From: Thermoflexales bacterium
GTDB taxonomy: Bacteria; Chloroflexota; Anaerolineae; J036; Brachytrichaceae
Direction of reading: 5' to 3'
DNA: 61,833 bases
Assembly (NCBI GenBank): GCA_025056895.1
Contig: JANWVJ010000003.1
Coordinates: 1 to 61,833 of the forward strand
Both the position numbers and the translations under genes were made by a program. Shown in pieces: positions 1 to 9,085 of the stretch; within the stretch, counting starts at the first letter, position 1, and the number at the start of each line of letters is the position of its first letter. The notes under the pieces were generated by a model. It worked only from the letters and a program-made list of their open reading frames with translations. It had not been told where the DNA came from and made no database searches.

Positions 1-636
1 CTGCAAGACTGGGCCGATCGAAACGATGTCATTGTGCTGGGGATTCCGCGCGGAGGCGTGATTGTAGCAGCCGAGATTGCGGCGCGCTTGCACGCCCCCT
101 TGGACGTTTTCCTGACCCACAAGCTCGGCGCGCCAGGCAACCCGGAGTTGGCGATTGGGGCTGTTGCAGACGACGGAACAACCTTGCTGGACGAGCAGCT
201 TATTGAAACGCTAGGCATATCCGACCAGCACATCCAACGTGAGCGCGACACCCAGTTGCGGCTAATGCAAGCGCGGGCCGCGCGTTACCGGCAGGGCCGC
301 CCGCCGCCGGATGTGAGTGGACGATGCGTGATCGTGTGTGATGATGGGATTGCAACGGGCGCGACCGCATTAGCTGCGCTCGAATGTCTGCGCAGGCGCC
401 AACCCACATGGCTGATCTTGGCCGTGCCGGTCGCGCCGCCTCAAAGCGTCGCCCGCTTGTCCACCGCCTGCGACGAAATCGTCACGCTGGCCACCCCAGA
501 CCCCTTCTATGCCGTGGGCCGTTTCTACCAGCGGTTTGAGCAGGTCAGCGATGAGCAAGTCATCGCCGCATTAGAGCAGTACTCGCATGGAGCACAGAAT
601 GACCTCTTCGGCGAAGGGGACGGCGACGAGGGCTGA
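1..636 (+). CDS. Phosphoribosyltransferase family protein, 5'-truncated
   Basis: The reading frame is open from the first base, so the N-terminus lies upstream of the window; 211 codons remain. The visible part begins in the conserved GIPRGGV segment and carries a PRPP-binding loop in CVIVCDDGIATGATA (acidic pair followed by the T-G-A-T turn). This is the pattern of the stand-alone PRTase-like proteins of the COG1926 type. The substrate of that group is not established, and nothing nearby identifies it. It converges on the epimerase gene with 12 bp between the stops. Family assignment is confident; function is not. Confidence 0.85.
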   Translation: MQDWADRNDVIVLGIPRGGVIVAAEIAARLHAPLDVFLTHKLGAPGNPELAIGAVADDGTTLLDEQLIETLGISDQHIQRERDTQLRLMQARAARYRQGRPPPDVSGRCVIVCDDGIATGATALAALECLRRRQPTWLILAVPVAPPQSVARLSTACDEIVTLATPDPFYAVGRFYQRFEQVSDEQVIAALEQYSHGAQNDLFGEGDGDEG

Positions 637-648
637 GACCGGTTGATC

Positions 649-1596
649 TCATATCCGGCTGCGGAAGTAGTCGATCGTCCTCTGCAATCCCTCTTCGAGC
701 GATATACGCGGCTCCCAACCTAACACTGTGCGGGCGCGCGTGATATCGGGCTGCCGGCGCTGTGGATCGTCGGCGATGCGTTCTGCCCTGGGTTGCACAA
801 ACACGATCTCACTGGTGCATGTCGGGCCGGCAGCCGCTTTGACCGCCTGCGCGAATTCGAGAACGGTCATCTCGCGCGGATTGCCGATGTTGACTGGCCT
901 GGTTTCATTTGACCACAGCAAGCGCAGCATCCCGTCCACCAGATCGCTGACATAGCAGAATGAGCGCGTCGCTTTGCCGTCGCCGTACACCGTCAACGGC
1001 TGATTGCGCACTGCCTGCGCAACGAAATTGGGCACGACGCGCCCATCGTTTAATGCCATGCGCGGCCCATAGGTGTTGAAAATGCGGATGATGCGCGTTT
1101 GCAGGCCGTGGCGGCGATGGTAAGCCATAGTCAGCGCCTCCGCGAATCGTTTGGCTTCGTCATACACCGAGCGCACCCCAACACAGTTGACATGGCCCCA
1201 ATAGTCCTCATGCTGAGGGTGTTCCAACGGATCGCCATACACTTCACTGGTGCTGGCTTGCAAAAAGCGCGCCCCCTTCTGCCGCGCCAATTCGAGGGCG
1301 TTGTGGGTGCCGTGCGATCCAACCAGCATGGTCTCGATCGGGTTATCGAGATAGCCAACCGGACTGGCCGGCGAAGCCAGGTTCATCACGGCATCCACCG
1401 TTCCCTCAACCCAACAGCCGGCGATGATGTCGGCTTGCACAAACTCGAACCGCTCGTGCCCGATCAGATGGGCGATGTTATCGGGCGAGCCGGTGATGAA
1501 GTTGTCGATCGCCGCCACGTGATGGCCTTCGGCGATGAGGCGATCGCACACATGTGAGCCGATAAAACCTGCTCCGCCGGTGACCACAATTCGCAT
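649..1596 (-). CDS. NAD-dependent epimerase/dehydratase, UDP-glucuronate decarboxylase-like
   Basis: A 315-residue extended short-chain dehydrogenase. It has the N-terminal NAD-binding glycine motif [10 protein letters not shown], the aspartate after beta-2 (AIDNFITG), and the catalytic Y-x3-K in [11 protein letters not shown], a signature close to UDP-xylose synthases. I chose ATG 1596 rather than the longer upstream frame because an AAGGGG ribosome site precedes it and the NAD motif then starts at residue 7, as usual. Known relatives decarboxylate UDP-glucuronate to UDP-xylose, but related 4-epimerases cannot be excluded. It is the last gene of a minus-strand run beginning with the mutase gene. 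Confidence 0.85.
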   Translation of the reverse strand: MRIVVTGGAGFIGSHVCDRLIAEGHHVAAIDNFITGSPDNIAHLIGHERFEFVQADIIAGCWVEGTVDAVMNLASPASPVGYLDNPIETMLVGSHGTHNALELARQKGARFLQASTSEVYGDPLEHPQHEDYWGHVNCVGVRSVYDEAKRFAEALTMAYHRRHGLQTRIIRIFNTYGPRMALNDGRVVPNFVAQAVRNQPLTVYGDGKATRSFCYVSDLVDGMLRLLWSNETRPVNIGNPREMTVLEFAQAVKAAAGPTCTSEIVFVQPRAERIADDPQRRQPDITRARTVLGWEPRISLEEGLQRTIDYFRSRI

Positions 1597-1618
1597 GATG
1601 AGCTTCCCCTTGCGCTGC

Positions 1619-1804
1619 TCAGATGCCCAGCCCGCCGGTTGCCAAAAGAACGAGGATGAGTACACCGCCGATCAGCATCAGGATGCTGCCGATGCGCCTG
1701 CGTTGTTGTCGAGCGCGGCGGCGGCGCGCTGATCGCATCTGCACCAGGCCGGCGCCGATTAGCGCGAGCGCCACGATCAGAATCAGAGCGGATTGAGTGG
1801 TCAT
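1619..1804 (-). CDS. Small two-helix membrane protein
   Basis: A 61-residue protein with a hydrophobic helix (about residues 5-20), a strongly basic arginine-rich loop (about 24-37), and a second hydrophobic helix (about 40-58). The basic loop predicts a hairpin with both ends outside. It is co-directional with, and 22 bp ahead of, the epimerase gene and 30 bp behind another small gene, so it is probably co-transcribed with both. No family recognised and no function proposed. The ribosome site is weak, so the gene call is moderate. Confidence 0.5.
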   Translation of the reverse strand: MTTQSALILIVALALIGAGLVQMRSARRRRARQQRRRIGSILMLIGGVLILVLLATGGLGI

Positions 1805-1834
1805 GTAGGATGAGCAGCTTCGCAGCGTTGTCGT

Positions 1835-2050
1835 TCAGCCGACTTTATTGCGAGCCTCTTTGCTGCCGATGCGCACCAGTTGCACTTGCGCCTGATAGCC
1901 CTTTTCGGCATCGTCGCCGATGGCGATTTTGCCCATGCCGTAGAAACCGGTGCTGCCGGTCTTAAAGTCCTTAGGGGTCAACAGAATAGTGCCGACTTCA
2001 TTCCCGTCGACGAAAAATTTGACCGTGATAGTCGGTTTGATATCTGCCAT
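1835..2050 (-). CDS. Small hypothetical protein downstream of mutA
   Basis: A 71-residue, mostly beta-strand-like protein starting MADIKPTITVKFFVDG, with no signal peptide, membrane segment or cysteine. It starts 11 bp after the mutase stop codon and is therefore almost certainly on the same transcript. The alternating polar/hydrophobic strands and glycine-rich middle (STGFYGMGK) suggest a small beta fold. I do not recognise the family. It is not the B12-binding subunit, which would be about 130 residues with a DxHxxG motif. Confidence 0.6.
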   Translation of the reverse strand: MADIKPTITVKFFVDGNEVGTILLTPKDFKTGSTGFYGMGKIAIGDDAEKGYQAQVQLVRIGSKEARNKVG

Positions 2051-2061
2051 GAGGGATGATT

Positions 2062-3732
2062 CTAAATCACGGTAGGGGGCTGATACTCGCCGAACACATG
2101 CCGCAAGATACGCCCGATTTCACCGACGGTCAGGCCGCCCTCGACACACGCAATCAGGCAAGGCATCAGGTTATCGCTGCTGCGGGCAACGTCTTCCAGT
2201 TGGCGCGTCAAGGCTGCCACAGTATCGGGATTGCGGGCTGCTCGCCAGGCAGCTAAGCGGCGACGCTGCCGCTCTTCTACCGCCGGATCGACGACAAAGC
2301 GCTGTCGCTGGGAGCTGGATGGTGAATCGGCTATGTTTGCATCCTGATCTTGGAAGCGATTGACGCCCACGATTACACGGGCGCCGGACTCCACTTCTTG
2401 CTGATATCGGTAGGCCGATTCAGCGATTTGGGCCTGCATCCAGCCATTTTCAATTGCCCGCACAGCGCCCCCGATACCGTCGATCTGACGAATCAAGTCG
2501 GCGGCGCGCGCCTCGATCTGATCGGTGAGATATTCGATGGCATGAGAGCCGCCCAAAGGATCGACCGTGTCGGCGACCCCGCTTTCATAGGCAATGATTT
2601 GCTGAGTGCGCAGCGCAACCCGCACGGATTCTTCGGTCGGAAGCCAGAGCGCCTCGTCCATACTGTTGGTGTGCAAGCTCTGCGCGCCGCCTAAAACTGC
2701 CGCCAACGCCTGAATCGTCACGCGCACAATGTTGTTCAAAGGCTGCTGGGCGGTGAGTGTGCTGCCGCCGGTCTGAGCGTGGAAGCGCAACATACAACTA
2801 CGCGGGTCTTGCGCACCAAATCGTTCGCGCATGATTTTGGCCCATAGCCGGCGGGCAGCGCGAAACTTGGCAACTTCTTCGAGGAAGTGATTGTGCGCAT
2901 TGAAGAAGAAGGCTAACTGGCCGGCGAATTCGTCAATGTTCAGACCGATCGCAAGCGCCGCCTCCACGTAGGCGATCGCGTTGGCCAGGGTGAACGCGAC
3001 TTCTTGCACGGCGGTGCTGCCGGCCTCGCGGATGTGATAGCCGCTGATGCTGATAGTGTTCCAATGCGGGACGTGATCTTTGCAATACGCAAAGACATCG
3101 GTCACCAGGCGCATCGACGGACGCGGCGGGAAGATGTACAACCCTCGCGCTGCGTACTCTTTGAGAATATCGTTCTGCACTGTGCCGCGCAACTGGCGTA
3201 TCACTGCCTGCGCATCTTTGCCGTGTTGTTGGGCCTGCTCTTTGGCGACAGCGATATACAGCGCCAACAGCACCGCTGCCGGCGCGTTGATCGTCATCGA
3301 TGTGCTGACTTGGTCGAGCGGGATTTGATCAAACAATTCACGCATATCGTCGAGGGTGCTGATGCTGACCCCCACTTTGCCCACCTCACCCGCTGCCAAC
3401 GGATCATCGGCGTCCAGCGCCAGTTGGGTGGGCAAATCAAACGCCACAGAAAGACCGGTCTGACCCTGGGACAACAAATAGCGATAGCGTTGGTTGGATT
3501 CCTGGGCTGTGGCATAGCCGGCATACTGGCGCATCGTCCACAGCCGCGAACGATACATGGTCGGATGAATGCCGCGCGTGAACGGATATTCTCCGGGAAA
3601 CTCGCCTGCTTCGTCGCTGTGTACGACGTCGAGTGGAATGCCGGACGGGGTTTCAAAGGACGCGCAACGCGGAGCGGCGCGTTTCAGGGCAGGCTGCAGG
3701 ATGTCGCGTTCCCAATCTTGTCGTGTGCGCAT
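2062..3732 (-). CDS. mutA: Methylmalonyl-CoA mutase, large (catalytic) subunit, split type
   Basis: A 556-residue TIM-barrel catalytic chain of the B12-dependent acyl-CoA mutases. Hallmarks include [57 protein letters not shown] and [15 protein letters not shown]. The tyrosine in TMYRSRLW and the arginine in PSMR sit where methylmalonyl-CoA mutase contacts the substrate carboxylate, so methylmalonyl-CoA is favoured over isobutyryl-CoA (inference from family knowledge). The C-terminal cobalamin-binding domain with DxHxxG is absent, so a separate small subunit must be encoded elsewhere. ATG 3732 is preferred over two upstream TTG codons because a TACACT -10 box lies 8 nt before it. Two small genes and an epimerase follow. 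Confidence 0.9.
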   Translation of the reverse strand: MRTRQDWERDILQPALKRAAPRCASFETPSGIPLDVVHSDEAGEFPGEYPFTRGIHPTMYRSRLWTMRQYAGYATAQESNQRYRYLLSQGQTGLSVAFDLPTQLALDADDPLAAGEVGKVGVSISTLDDMRELFDQIPLDQVSTSMTINAPAAVLLALYIAVAKEQAQQHGKDAQAVIRQLRGTVQNDILKEYAARGLYIFPPRPSMRLVTDVFAYCKDHVPHWNTISISGYHIREAGSTAVQEVAFTLANAIAYVEAALAIGLNIDEFAGQLAFFFNAHNHFLEEVAKFRAARRLWAKIMRERFGAQDPRSCMLRFHAQTGGSTLTAQQPLNNIVRVTIQALAAVLGGAQSLHTNSMDEALWLPTEESVRVALRTQQIIAYESGVADTVDPLGGSHAIEYLTDQIEARAADLIRQIDGIGGAVRAIENGWMQAQIAESAYRYQQEVESGARVIVGVNRFQDQDANIADSPSSSQRQRFVVDPAVEERQRRRLAAWRAARNPDTVAALTRQLEDVARSSDNLMPCLIACVEGGLTVGEIGRILRHVFGEYQPPTVI

Positions 3733-3740
3733 GGTCAACA

Positions 3741-3746
3741 AGTGTA
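3741..3746 (-). promoter_or_regulatory. -10 box for mutA, leaderless type
   Basis: Reading the minus strand, TACACT ends 8 nt before the ATG at 3732. No Shine-Dalgarno fits between, so transcription would start at or next to the start codon. No good -35 was identified. Confidence 0.45.
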
Positions 3747-3783
3747 CTCAATGCGCACTATTCCAGCTAACCTCTAACAATAC

Positions 3784-6700
3784 CTAAGCCGGCTGCTGGG
3801 TCAAAGCAGCGCTCAGCCGGGCGCGCACGCCCGCTGCCCAATCACGCAGCATGATACGTTCGCTACCCAAGAGAAACTGTTCGGCGCGGGCTAGGACGGA
3901 CTCGGCCATCGACAGTTCACCTCGTTGGATGTGCAACTCTGCCAGCCAAAGCGCAGTGTGTATGCGGAGCGGAACACTCTCCAGCCGGGCAGCCGCTTCG
4001 TCAGCCGACTTGAACCACTCGAGCGCCGCAGCCAAATCACCGCGCCCGCGCGCGACCAATCCGAAGTTTGCTTGATAGTTGGCTATTTGCCTGGCGTTCT
4101 GACGGGTTTGTGCCTCAGCGATGCCGCGCTTGAACCATTCTTCAGCTTCGTCCCAGTTCTGCTCGGCGAGCGCGAGTTCACCGCGTGTGCTGTACAGCCA
4201 TTGCCAGGGGGAATCAAGGACAAACGTTTCGGCAAGTTGAAAGCCGGCCTGTAAGTGTTCGCGTGCGGGCTGAAGCCGGCCTGCCAAGATCAATGCATAG
4301 GCCGCATTGTTGTGCGCGATGGTCTCTTGAAACGGATTGTGCGTTTGTTGAGCCAGTCGAATCGTCTCCTCGAAGCGTGCAATAGCAGCGGTGAAGTCTC
4401 CTCGTTGCACGGACAAATTACCCATCTCAAAAGCGCTGCGCGCCGCCGTCTGTAACAGACGGTTATCAAGCGCCACTTGCATAGACTCGTTGAGGTGTCT
4501 CTCGGCTGACATCAGATCGCGCCCGATCAACAATTCAGCCGCGCCTAGCAAAAACTCGGCTTCTGCATACGCAGCGGGATCAGCTTGCGCATCCAGATAC
4601 TGCAAGCTCTTCTCAACCCAGTGAGCAATTTCGCGACCTTGGCCGGTGGGCAGAAAGCCGGCGGCCAAACCGAGGCAGGCACGCGCTATGCCACGTTGAT
4701 CGTGCGCAGCCTGATAGATGTCGAGCGCAGCGCGATACGCGTCGGCTGCCTCTTCCAGCCTTCCTTGCCGGCCCAGGGCCTCGGCCAACGCCAAATACCG
4801 ATGTGCAGTCGGCTGCAAAGCCAGCGCTTGCCGAGCAAAGTAAACCGATTCGCCCGTTGCTGCCACGCGCAGGGCATGGGCAGCCGCGCGGTCGAACCAG
4901 TCAGCGGCTTGACCGATTTCGCCGGCCTCGGCGAGATGACGGGCAATTCGACCGGCCAGCGAGTCGGTCTGTGCGGGGTTGGCCAGCATCAGCGCCTGGG
5001 CGGCGCGACGATGCAGAAAGGCGCGCCGCGCGCCGCTTAGCCCGCTGCGCACCACTGCTGCAACCAGGGGATGGGCAAATGTATAACGGTTGTCTACGCC
5101 GGCTTGACCGACCAGAACGAACGCGCCAAGCAGTTGATCGAGTGCGTCGAGCGTTTCTCGTTCGCTGCGTCCACTGACCCGCCGCACCAGGGCCAGATCA
5201 AAATCGGAATCCAGCACAGCCGCGCTTTGCAGAACCTGACGGGTCACCTCCGGCAGCCGGCCCAAGCGCGCCTGAACCAAGGCAGCCAGTTCAGCCGGCG
5301 TTTCATCTGGCGCGGCGCGGCACAATTCGATCAGGAAGTAAGGGTTGCCGCCGCTCTGCGCCCGAATGCGCGCACCGACTGACTGACGGAGGGATGGATC
5401 GGTCATTAAGGCCGCGATGAGTTGATCAGCCTGCGCGTCATCCAGTCGGCTTACGGTGACGGGATGAACGATGCCACGGCGGGTCCACTCTGAGATAAGC
5501 GCGATCAGTTGAGGGCCGGCATCTTCCGGGCGGTAAGCCAGCACAACCAGCACTGGCTGATCGTGAACGCGGCGCAGCCAATAATTCAGCCAGTCGAGGG
5601 TGGTGTGATCGGCCCAGTGGGCGTCGTCGATAAACAAGACCAACGGAAAGCGGTGGAGTGCCAGAAAACATTGCGCCAGCGCCTCGAACAGGTGATGTCG
5701 CTCTTCATCTGGCGGCAGGGTGGCGGGCGGCGGCAGGTCAGGGCGCAGTGCGCGCAGCTCCGGCAATAGACGCGCAATTTCCACCATCCACACCGGCGCA
5801 AGGGGAGATTCGGGTGCAACCACGCGCTGAAGGCAAACTTGTCGGCGCAAGAGTTCGGCGAGCGGATAAAACGGCAGGGCTTGAGTGGCATCCAGGCAGC
5901 GGGTGGTCAGAACGAGCACTTGTTCATCCAGCTTAGCCGACCACTCATCCCACAGACGGGATTTGCCGATGCCCATTTCACCTGCCAGCAGAGCAACGCG
6001 CGCTTGGCCGGCCTGGGCAGCACGCAAGGCGCGATCCAGGGCCATTCTTTCGACCTGTCGCCCGACAAACGGCGCAGCGGTTCGCTCGCCGGCTGTGACC
6101 GGCCGGCGGCCCAACTGGAGCGGCTCGATGGGCGATGGGGACTTGGTGGGGCCGACCTGCGCAGAGTAGATGGCACGTCGTAGGGCCTCCGTCTCCGGCA
6201 GCGGCTCGACCCCCAGCTCACGGGCAAGGGTCTGGCGCAGCACGTCATACTGGCGCAAGGCCTCGGCGCGTTGACCCAAACGGGCATATGCTTCCATCAG
6301 CGCGCCATGCAAGGATTCGTGCAACGGATCATGACCCAGCGCACGCTGCGCTAATTCAACGACTGCTTGCCAATTGCCCGCTACGCGCTGCGCATGAATG
6401 TGAGTGGCCACGGCGCGCAGGTAGAGCTGCAACAGACGGTCACGTTCAGCAGTTAACCATACTTCAAAGTCGGCAGCATCTTGGATGTGCAAACCATCGA
6501 GAAAAGGGCCGCGATACAGCTCCAGAGACAGTGGCGCGGGTGAATCGACAGCGCGCTCGAACTCAACGGTATCGACCCAGAGGGCAGAGGTCAGCGCCAG
6601 GCGATCACCGGCGAGATCGAGCACGTCTTCGCCCAGTCCCTTGCGCAGTGTCCACACCGTGTTGCGCAGGTTCTTACGCGCGGCAGCAGGGGCGGAAGCC

Positions 6701-6852
6701 GGCCACAACACATCCAACAGGCGATCGCGCGTCACGGCATCTCGCCGCGCGGCCAAGTAAGCCAACAGAGCAATTGCCTTGCCGGAGAGCGACTCAACCG
6801 GCCGGCCATCGCGGCTTATCTGTGGCCGGCCTAGAAAGTGTGCGCGAAGCAC
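3784..6852 (-). CDS. SARP-type transcriptional regulator with AAA ATPase and TPR domains
   Basis: A 1022-residue protein starting at GTG. The order is an OmpR-like winged helix (about 1-85, with LWPASAPAAARKNLRNTVWTLR), a bacterial transcriptional activation domain built of TPR-like helices (about 90-235), a P-loop ATPase with Walker A AGEMGIGKSRL and Walker B LVLFIDDAHWAD (about 260-560), and a long run of TPR-like helical repeats to the end. This is the AfsR/LuxR-STAND architecture: a DNA-binding activator whose ATPase and repeats are thought to sense a signal. The target genes are unknown. It lies 37 bp behind mutA and ahead of its own upstream CBS gene, all on the minus strand. Confidence 0.88.
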   Translation of the reverse strand: MLRAHFLGRPQISRDGRPVESLSGKAIALLAYLAARRDAVTRDRLLDVLWPASAPAAARKNLRNTVWTLRKGLGEDVLDLAGDRLALTSALWVDTVEFERAVDSPAPLSLELYRGPFLDGLHIQDAADFEVWLTAERDRLLQLYLRAVATHIHAQRVAGNWQAVVELAQRALGHDPLHESLHGALMEAYARLGQRAEALRQYDVLRQTLARELGVEPLPETEALRRAIYSAQVGPTKSPSPIEPLQLGRRPVTAGERTAAPFVGRQVERMALDRALRAAQAGQARVALLAGEMGIGKSRLWDEWSAKLDEQVLVLTTRCLDATQALPFYPLAELLRRQVCLQRVVAPESPLAPVWMVEIARLLPELRALRPDLPPPATLPPDEERHHLFEALAQCFLALHRFPLVLFIDDAHWADHTTLDWLNYWLRRVHDQPVLVVLAYRPEDAGPQLIALISEWTRRGIVHPVTVSRLDDAQADQLIAALMTDPSLRQSVGARIRAQSGGNPYFLIELCRAAPDETPAELAALVQARLGRLPEVTRQVLQSAAVLDSDFDLALVRRVSGRSERETLDALDQLLGAFVLVGQAGVDNRYTFAHPLVAAVVRSGLSGARRAFLHRRAAQALMLANPAQTDSLAGRIARHLAEAGEIGQAADWFDRAAAHALRVAATGESVYFARQALALQPTAHRYLALAEALGRQGRLEEAADAYRAALDIYQAAHDQRGIARACLGLAAGFLPTGQGREIAHWVEKSLQYLDAQADPAAYAEAEFLLGAAELLIGRDLMSAERHLNESMQVALDNRLLQTAARSAFEMGNLSVQRGDFTAAIARFEETIRLAQQTHNPFQETIAHNNAAYALILAGRLQPAREHLQAGFQLAETFVLDSPWQWLYSTRGELALAEQNWDEAEEWFKRGIAEAQTRQNARQIANYQANFGLVARGRGDLAAALEWFKSADEAAARLESVPLRIHTALWLAELHIQRGELSMAESVLARAEQFLLGSERIMLRDWAAGVRARLSAALTQQPA

Positions 6853-6900
6853 TGTTCTTCGATTCGTGTGATGGTTGGCGTGCAGACTGCGCCGCTGCGC

Positions 6901-7329
6901 TCAGGCGATGGCGTCGGGCTGCTGAACGATGACGCGGAAGATATCGGACTCGGTGATGATGCCGACCAGTTTGCCGTGTTCCATCACGGGCAAGGCGCCT
7001 ACTTCGTGTTTGAGCATGAGATTGGCAGCGTCTCGGATGGTGGCATCCGGGGCAACGGTGACAACCTCATGGGTCATGATCTTGTCAACGGTGAGTTGAG
7101 CCAGCAAGTAGTTTAGCTCGAAGATGCTGAGCGTTGTCGCTGGCGAGGGGCTGGCCTCACGCACATCGCTTAGTGTGACAATGCCGACGAGCCGGCCGGC
7201 ATCGTCCACGACAGGTAAACGCCGGAATTTGCGTTCCTTCATGATCTTATGGGCTTCCGGCAGCGTTGTTTTAGGGCCAACCGTTACCGGGTTGGGCGTC
7301 ATCCAGTCGCGAACAAGATTTTTGGGCAT
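6901..7329 (-). CDS. Tandem CBS-domain protein
   Basis: A 142-residue protein made of two CBS motifs (about 7-60 and 78-136), each with the MTPNPVTV/MTHEVVTV opening and a GIVTLSD/GIITESD close. Such Bateman modules bind adenosine nucleotides and usually regulate a partner. No catalytic or membrane domain is attached. A strong GAGGAGG ribosome site precedes the ATG. It follows the PPOX gene by 23 bp and could share its transcript. Confidence 0.9.
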   Translation of the reverse strand: MPKNLVRDWMTPNPVTVGPKTTLPEAHKIMKERKFRRLPVVDDAGRLVGIVTLSDVREASPSPATTLSIFELNYLLAQLTVDKIMTHEVVTVAPDATIRDAANLMLKHEVGALPVMEHGKLVGIITESDIFRVIVQQPDAIA

Positions 7330-7352
7330 TGTGCATCCTCCTCACGCCGTGA

Positions 7353-7757
7353 TCAGCCCATGCCGGACACCTTCTCCGGCCTAATTTTGACCATCACCCG
7401 TCGCTCGCCGGGTTGTCGAAATTGGTACGTTGGCGAGCCGGTGTATTTAAATGCCAACTGGTCGATGTTGGCATCGGCGCCTTCCTCGGTCATCTCTACT
7501 ACTCGGCCGCGAATTTGCACGTAGCGATAGGGGTTGTCTGGGTCTTGAATTTCGATCGCTACGCGCGCGTCGTGTTGTAGATTGCGATCCTTTTGCCGGC
7601 CGCGCGCCGTATTCACTATCACATGCACGCCATCAAAATCCACCCACACTGGTGTCACTTGCGGGCTGCCGTCCGGCATTAACGTTGCCAGATGGGCAAA
7701 GGCGCGCTTGTTGAACAAGTCTTTGTATCCTTCAAGCAGAGATTCTGCCTGGGCCAT
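7353..7757 (-). CDS. PPOX-class (FMN or F420) split-barrel oxidoreductase
   Basis: A 134-residue single-domain protein of the pyridoxamine-5'-phosphate-oxidase-like split-barrel group. Typical segments are FAHLATLMPDGSPQVTPVWVDFDG, the strand HVIVNTARGRQKDRNL, VAIEIQDPDNPYRYVQIRGRV and the C-terminal RRVMVKIRPEKV. Many proteins with this pattern are F420-dependent reductases; the cofactor cannot be read from the sequence. The start at 7757 is chosen because a GAGGAGGCGG ribosome site lies just before it; the longer upstream frame has no site. Confidence 0.85.
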   Translation of the reverse strand: MAQAESLLEGYKDLFNKRAFAHLATLMPDGSPQVTPVWVDFDGVHVIVNTARGRQKDRNLQHDARVAIEIQDPDNPYRYVQIRGRVVEMTEEGADANIDQLAFKYTGSPTYQFRQPGERRVMVKIRPEKVSGMG

Positions 7758-7822
7758 CTTGCCGCCTCCTCTCACAAAGGCTAGTTCAGTTGTACCATAT
7801 CCAAGGCGGCACTTCAACTTGC

Positions 7823-8917
7823 TTACCACACCCAGACCCATGTGCCGGGATTATCCGGGCCGGCCTGAGCGTAGCCCCACTGGCTAGGTTTGGGATCGCT
7901 CCAGTCAAACAGCCAGCGCGCGTCGCGGATGGAGAGATTGACACAGCCACGACTCTTCTTGGAGCCGAAGCCGTCATGCCAGTATGCGCCGTGCAGCGCA
8001 TAATCGCCGTGGAAGAACATGTTGAACGGCACTTCTTCGAGATAGTACTCCCCTAAATCCGGATCGCCGGCAGCGTTGTACATCGGCTGCAAACGGTTCT
8101 TGTATTGAATGCGGAACACACCTTTGACCGTCTCCCACTTGGGCAGGCCGCTCGAAACTAGTGAGGCAAATACCAGTCGCTCGCCTTCGTAAGCGGCCAG
8201 AGTCTGTTCGTACAGATTGACGAAAATCCATTTGCCGTGCACACGTTCGCGCAGACTCCTGATCTGGAAGGGTGGCTGGCGCAGTGTCACGAGGCCCAGA
8301 CGCTGCTGGCGCGTCCACTGTTGCTCGCCGATGCGATACCAAATCGTCGAACCGACAACGGCCTTTTCGTAGATTTGCACCACTTGGTATCGCCGATATA
8401 CCGGCGCGGCAGCATTGGTGTTGCCGCCTGGCTCCAGCGTCGGTTGAAACTCACTCAGTACCCAGGCGAAAGGCCGATCGGGCATCTGGTCAAACCGCTG
8501 GCCCTGGAAACGAGAAGGGCGCGTCAACGTCAGTTTGTCTGCCAGAATCCATTCATCAGGATTGATCTGGCTGACGCGCACACCGTCAATTTCAACGGTG
8601 TTGAGCACGGTGATCCACTCGTAGCCTTTCAACTCGCGCACCGGCGAACCGTTATGCACGGCCTCTTCGGGGGTGCGGAAAACAGGCACTGCGCCGCCGG
8701 CCGTGTTGACATGGGCATACACCTTATTGAAGAGCGGATCGTCTTCCTGTGAGGCGCCGGCCGAAGAAGAAGTTTGGGCCAAGGGCGCGGCCTGTGCCAC
8801 AGGAGGCGTTGCCCCTAGCGCTACACAGGCTGCCAGGGTAAGGGCCGGCAAGGTCTTGAAAAGCCAAGCAACCAGCATATCGCCTCTCACAACTGTCCTC
8901 GCTCGCTCTGCGTTCAT
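7823..8917 (-). CDS. Secreted L,D-transpeptidase (YkuD family)
   Basis: A 364-residue protein with an N-terminal signal or anchor helix (hydrophobic run TLPALTLAACVALGA followed by an Ala-rich cleavage-like region). A spacer with SH3-like beta sequence comes next, and a C-terminal YkuD domain carries the catalytic histidine and cysteine in ALHGAYWHDGFG and SRGCVNLS. The family cross-links peptidoglycan through 3-3 bonds or attaches proteins to it, using the cysteine as nucleophile. ATG 8917 is chosen because GAGGTG lies 8 nt upstream; a GTG three codons earlier overlaps that site. It heads the transcript that may continue into the PPOX and CBS genes. Confidence 0.9.
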   Translation of the reverse strand: MNAERARTVVRGDMLVAWLFKTLPALTLAACVALGATPPVAQAAPLAQTSSSAGASQEDDPLFNKVYAHVNTAGGAVPVFRTPEEAVHNGSPVRELKGYEWITVLNTVEIDGVRVSQINPDEWILADKLTLTRPSRFQGQRFDQMPDRPFAWVLSEFQPTLEPGGNTNAAAPVYRRYQVVQIYEKAVVGSTIWYRIGEQQWTRQQRLGLVTLRQPPFQIRSLRERVHGKWIFVNLYEQTLAAYEGERLVFASLVSSGLPKWETVKGVFRIQYKNRLQPMYNAAGDPDLGEYYLEEVPFNMFFHGDYALHGAYWHDGFGSKKSRGCVNLSIRDARWLFDWSDPKPSQWGYAQAGPDNPGTWVWVW

Positions 8918-9010
8918 TCCCCACACCTCACTTGGACTATTCTTAAATCATAAACACCTTTTCTGGCGGATCGTGACACATACCATGCGCCAAGCGCACA
9001 ATTCCCTAAC

Positions 9011-9050
9011 CAAAACAAAGCTGGGCATCGGTTCCACAACGATGCCCAGC
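9011..9050 (-). terminator. Rho-independent terminator after the UbiA-family gene
   Basis: A perfect 11-bp inverted repeat, GCTGGGCATCG and CGATGCCCAGC (9020-9030 and 9040-9050), with a 9-nt loop. On the minus strand it is followed by TTTGTTTTGG. It lies 36 bp past the stop of the prenyltransferase gene and separates it from the L,D-transpeptidase gene. Confidence 0.88.
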
Positions 9051-9085
9051 ACGTATTCGTCCCGCATGTCCGGCAAGGCCAGCGA

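Noticed and set aside
3733-3783. Cobalamin riboswitch before mutA
   Set aside because: There are only 51 bp between genes and no B12-box sequence; mutA appears leaderless.
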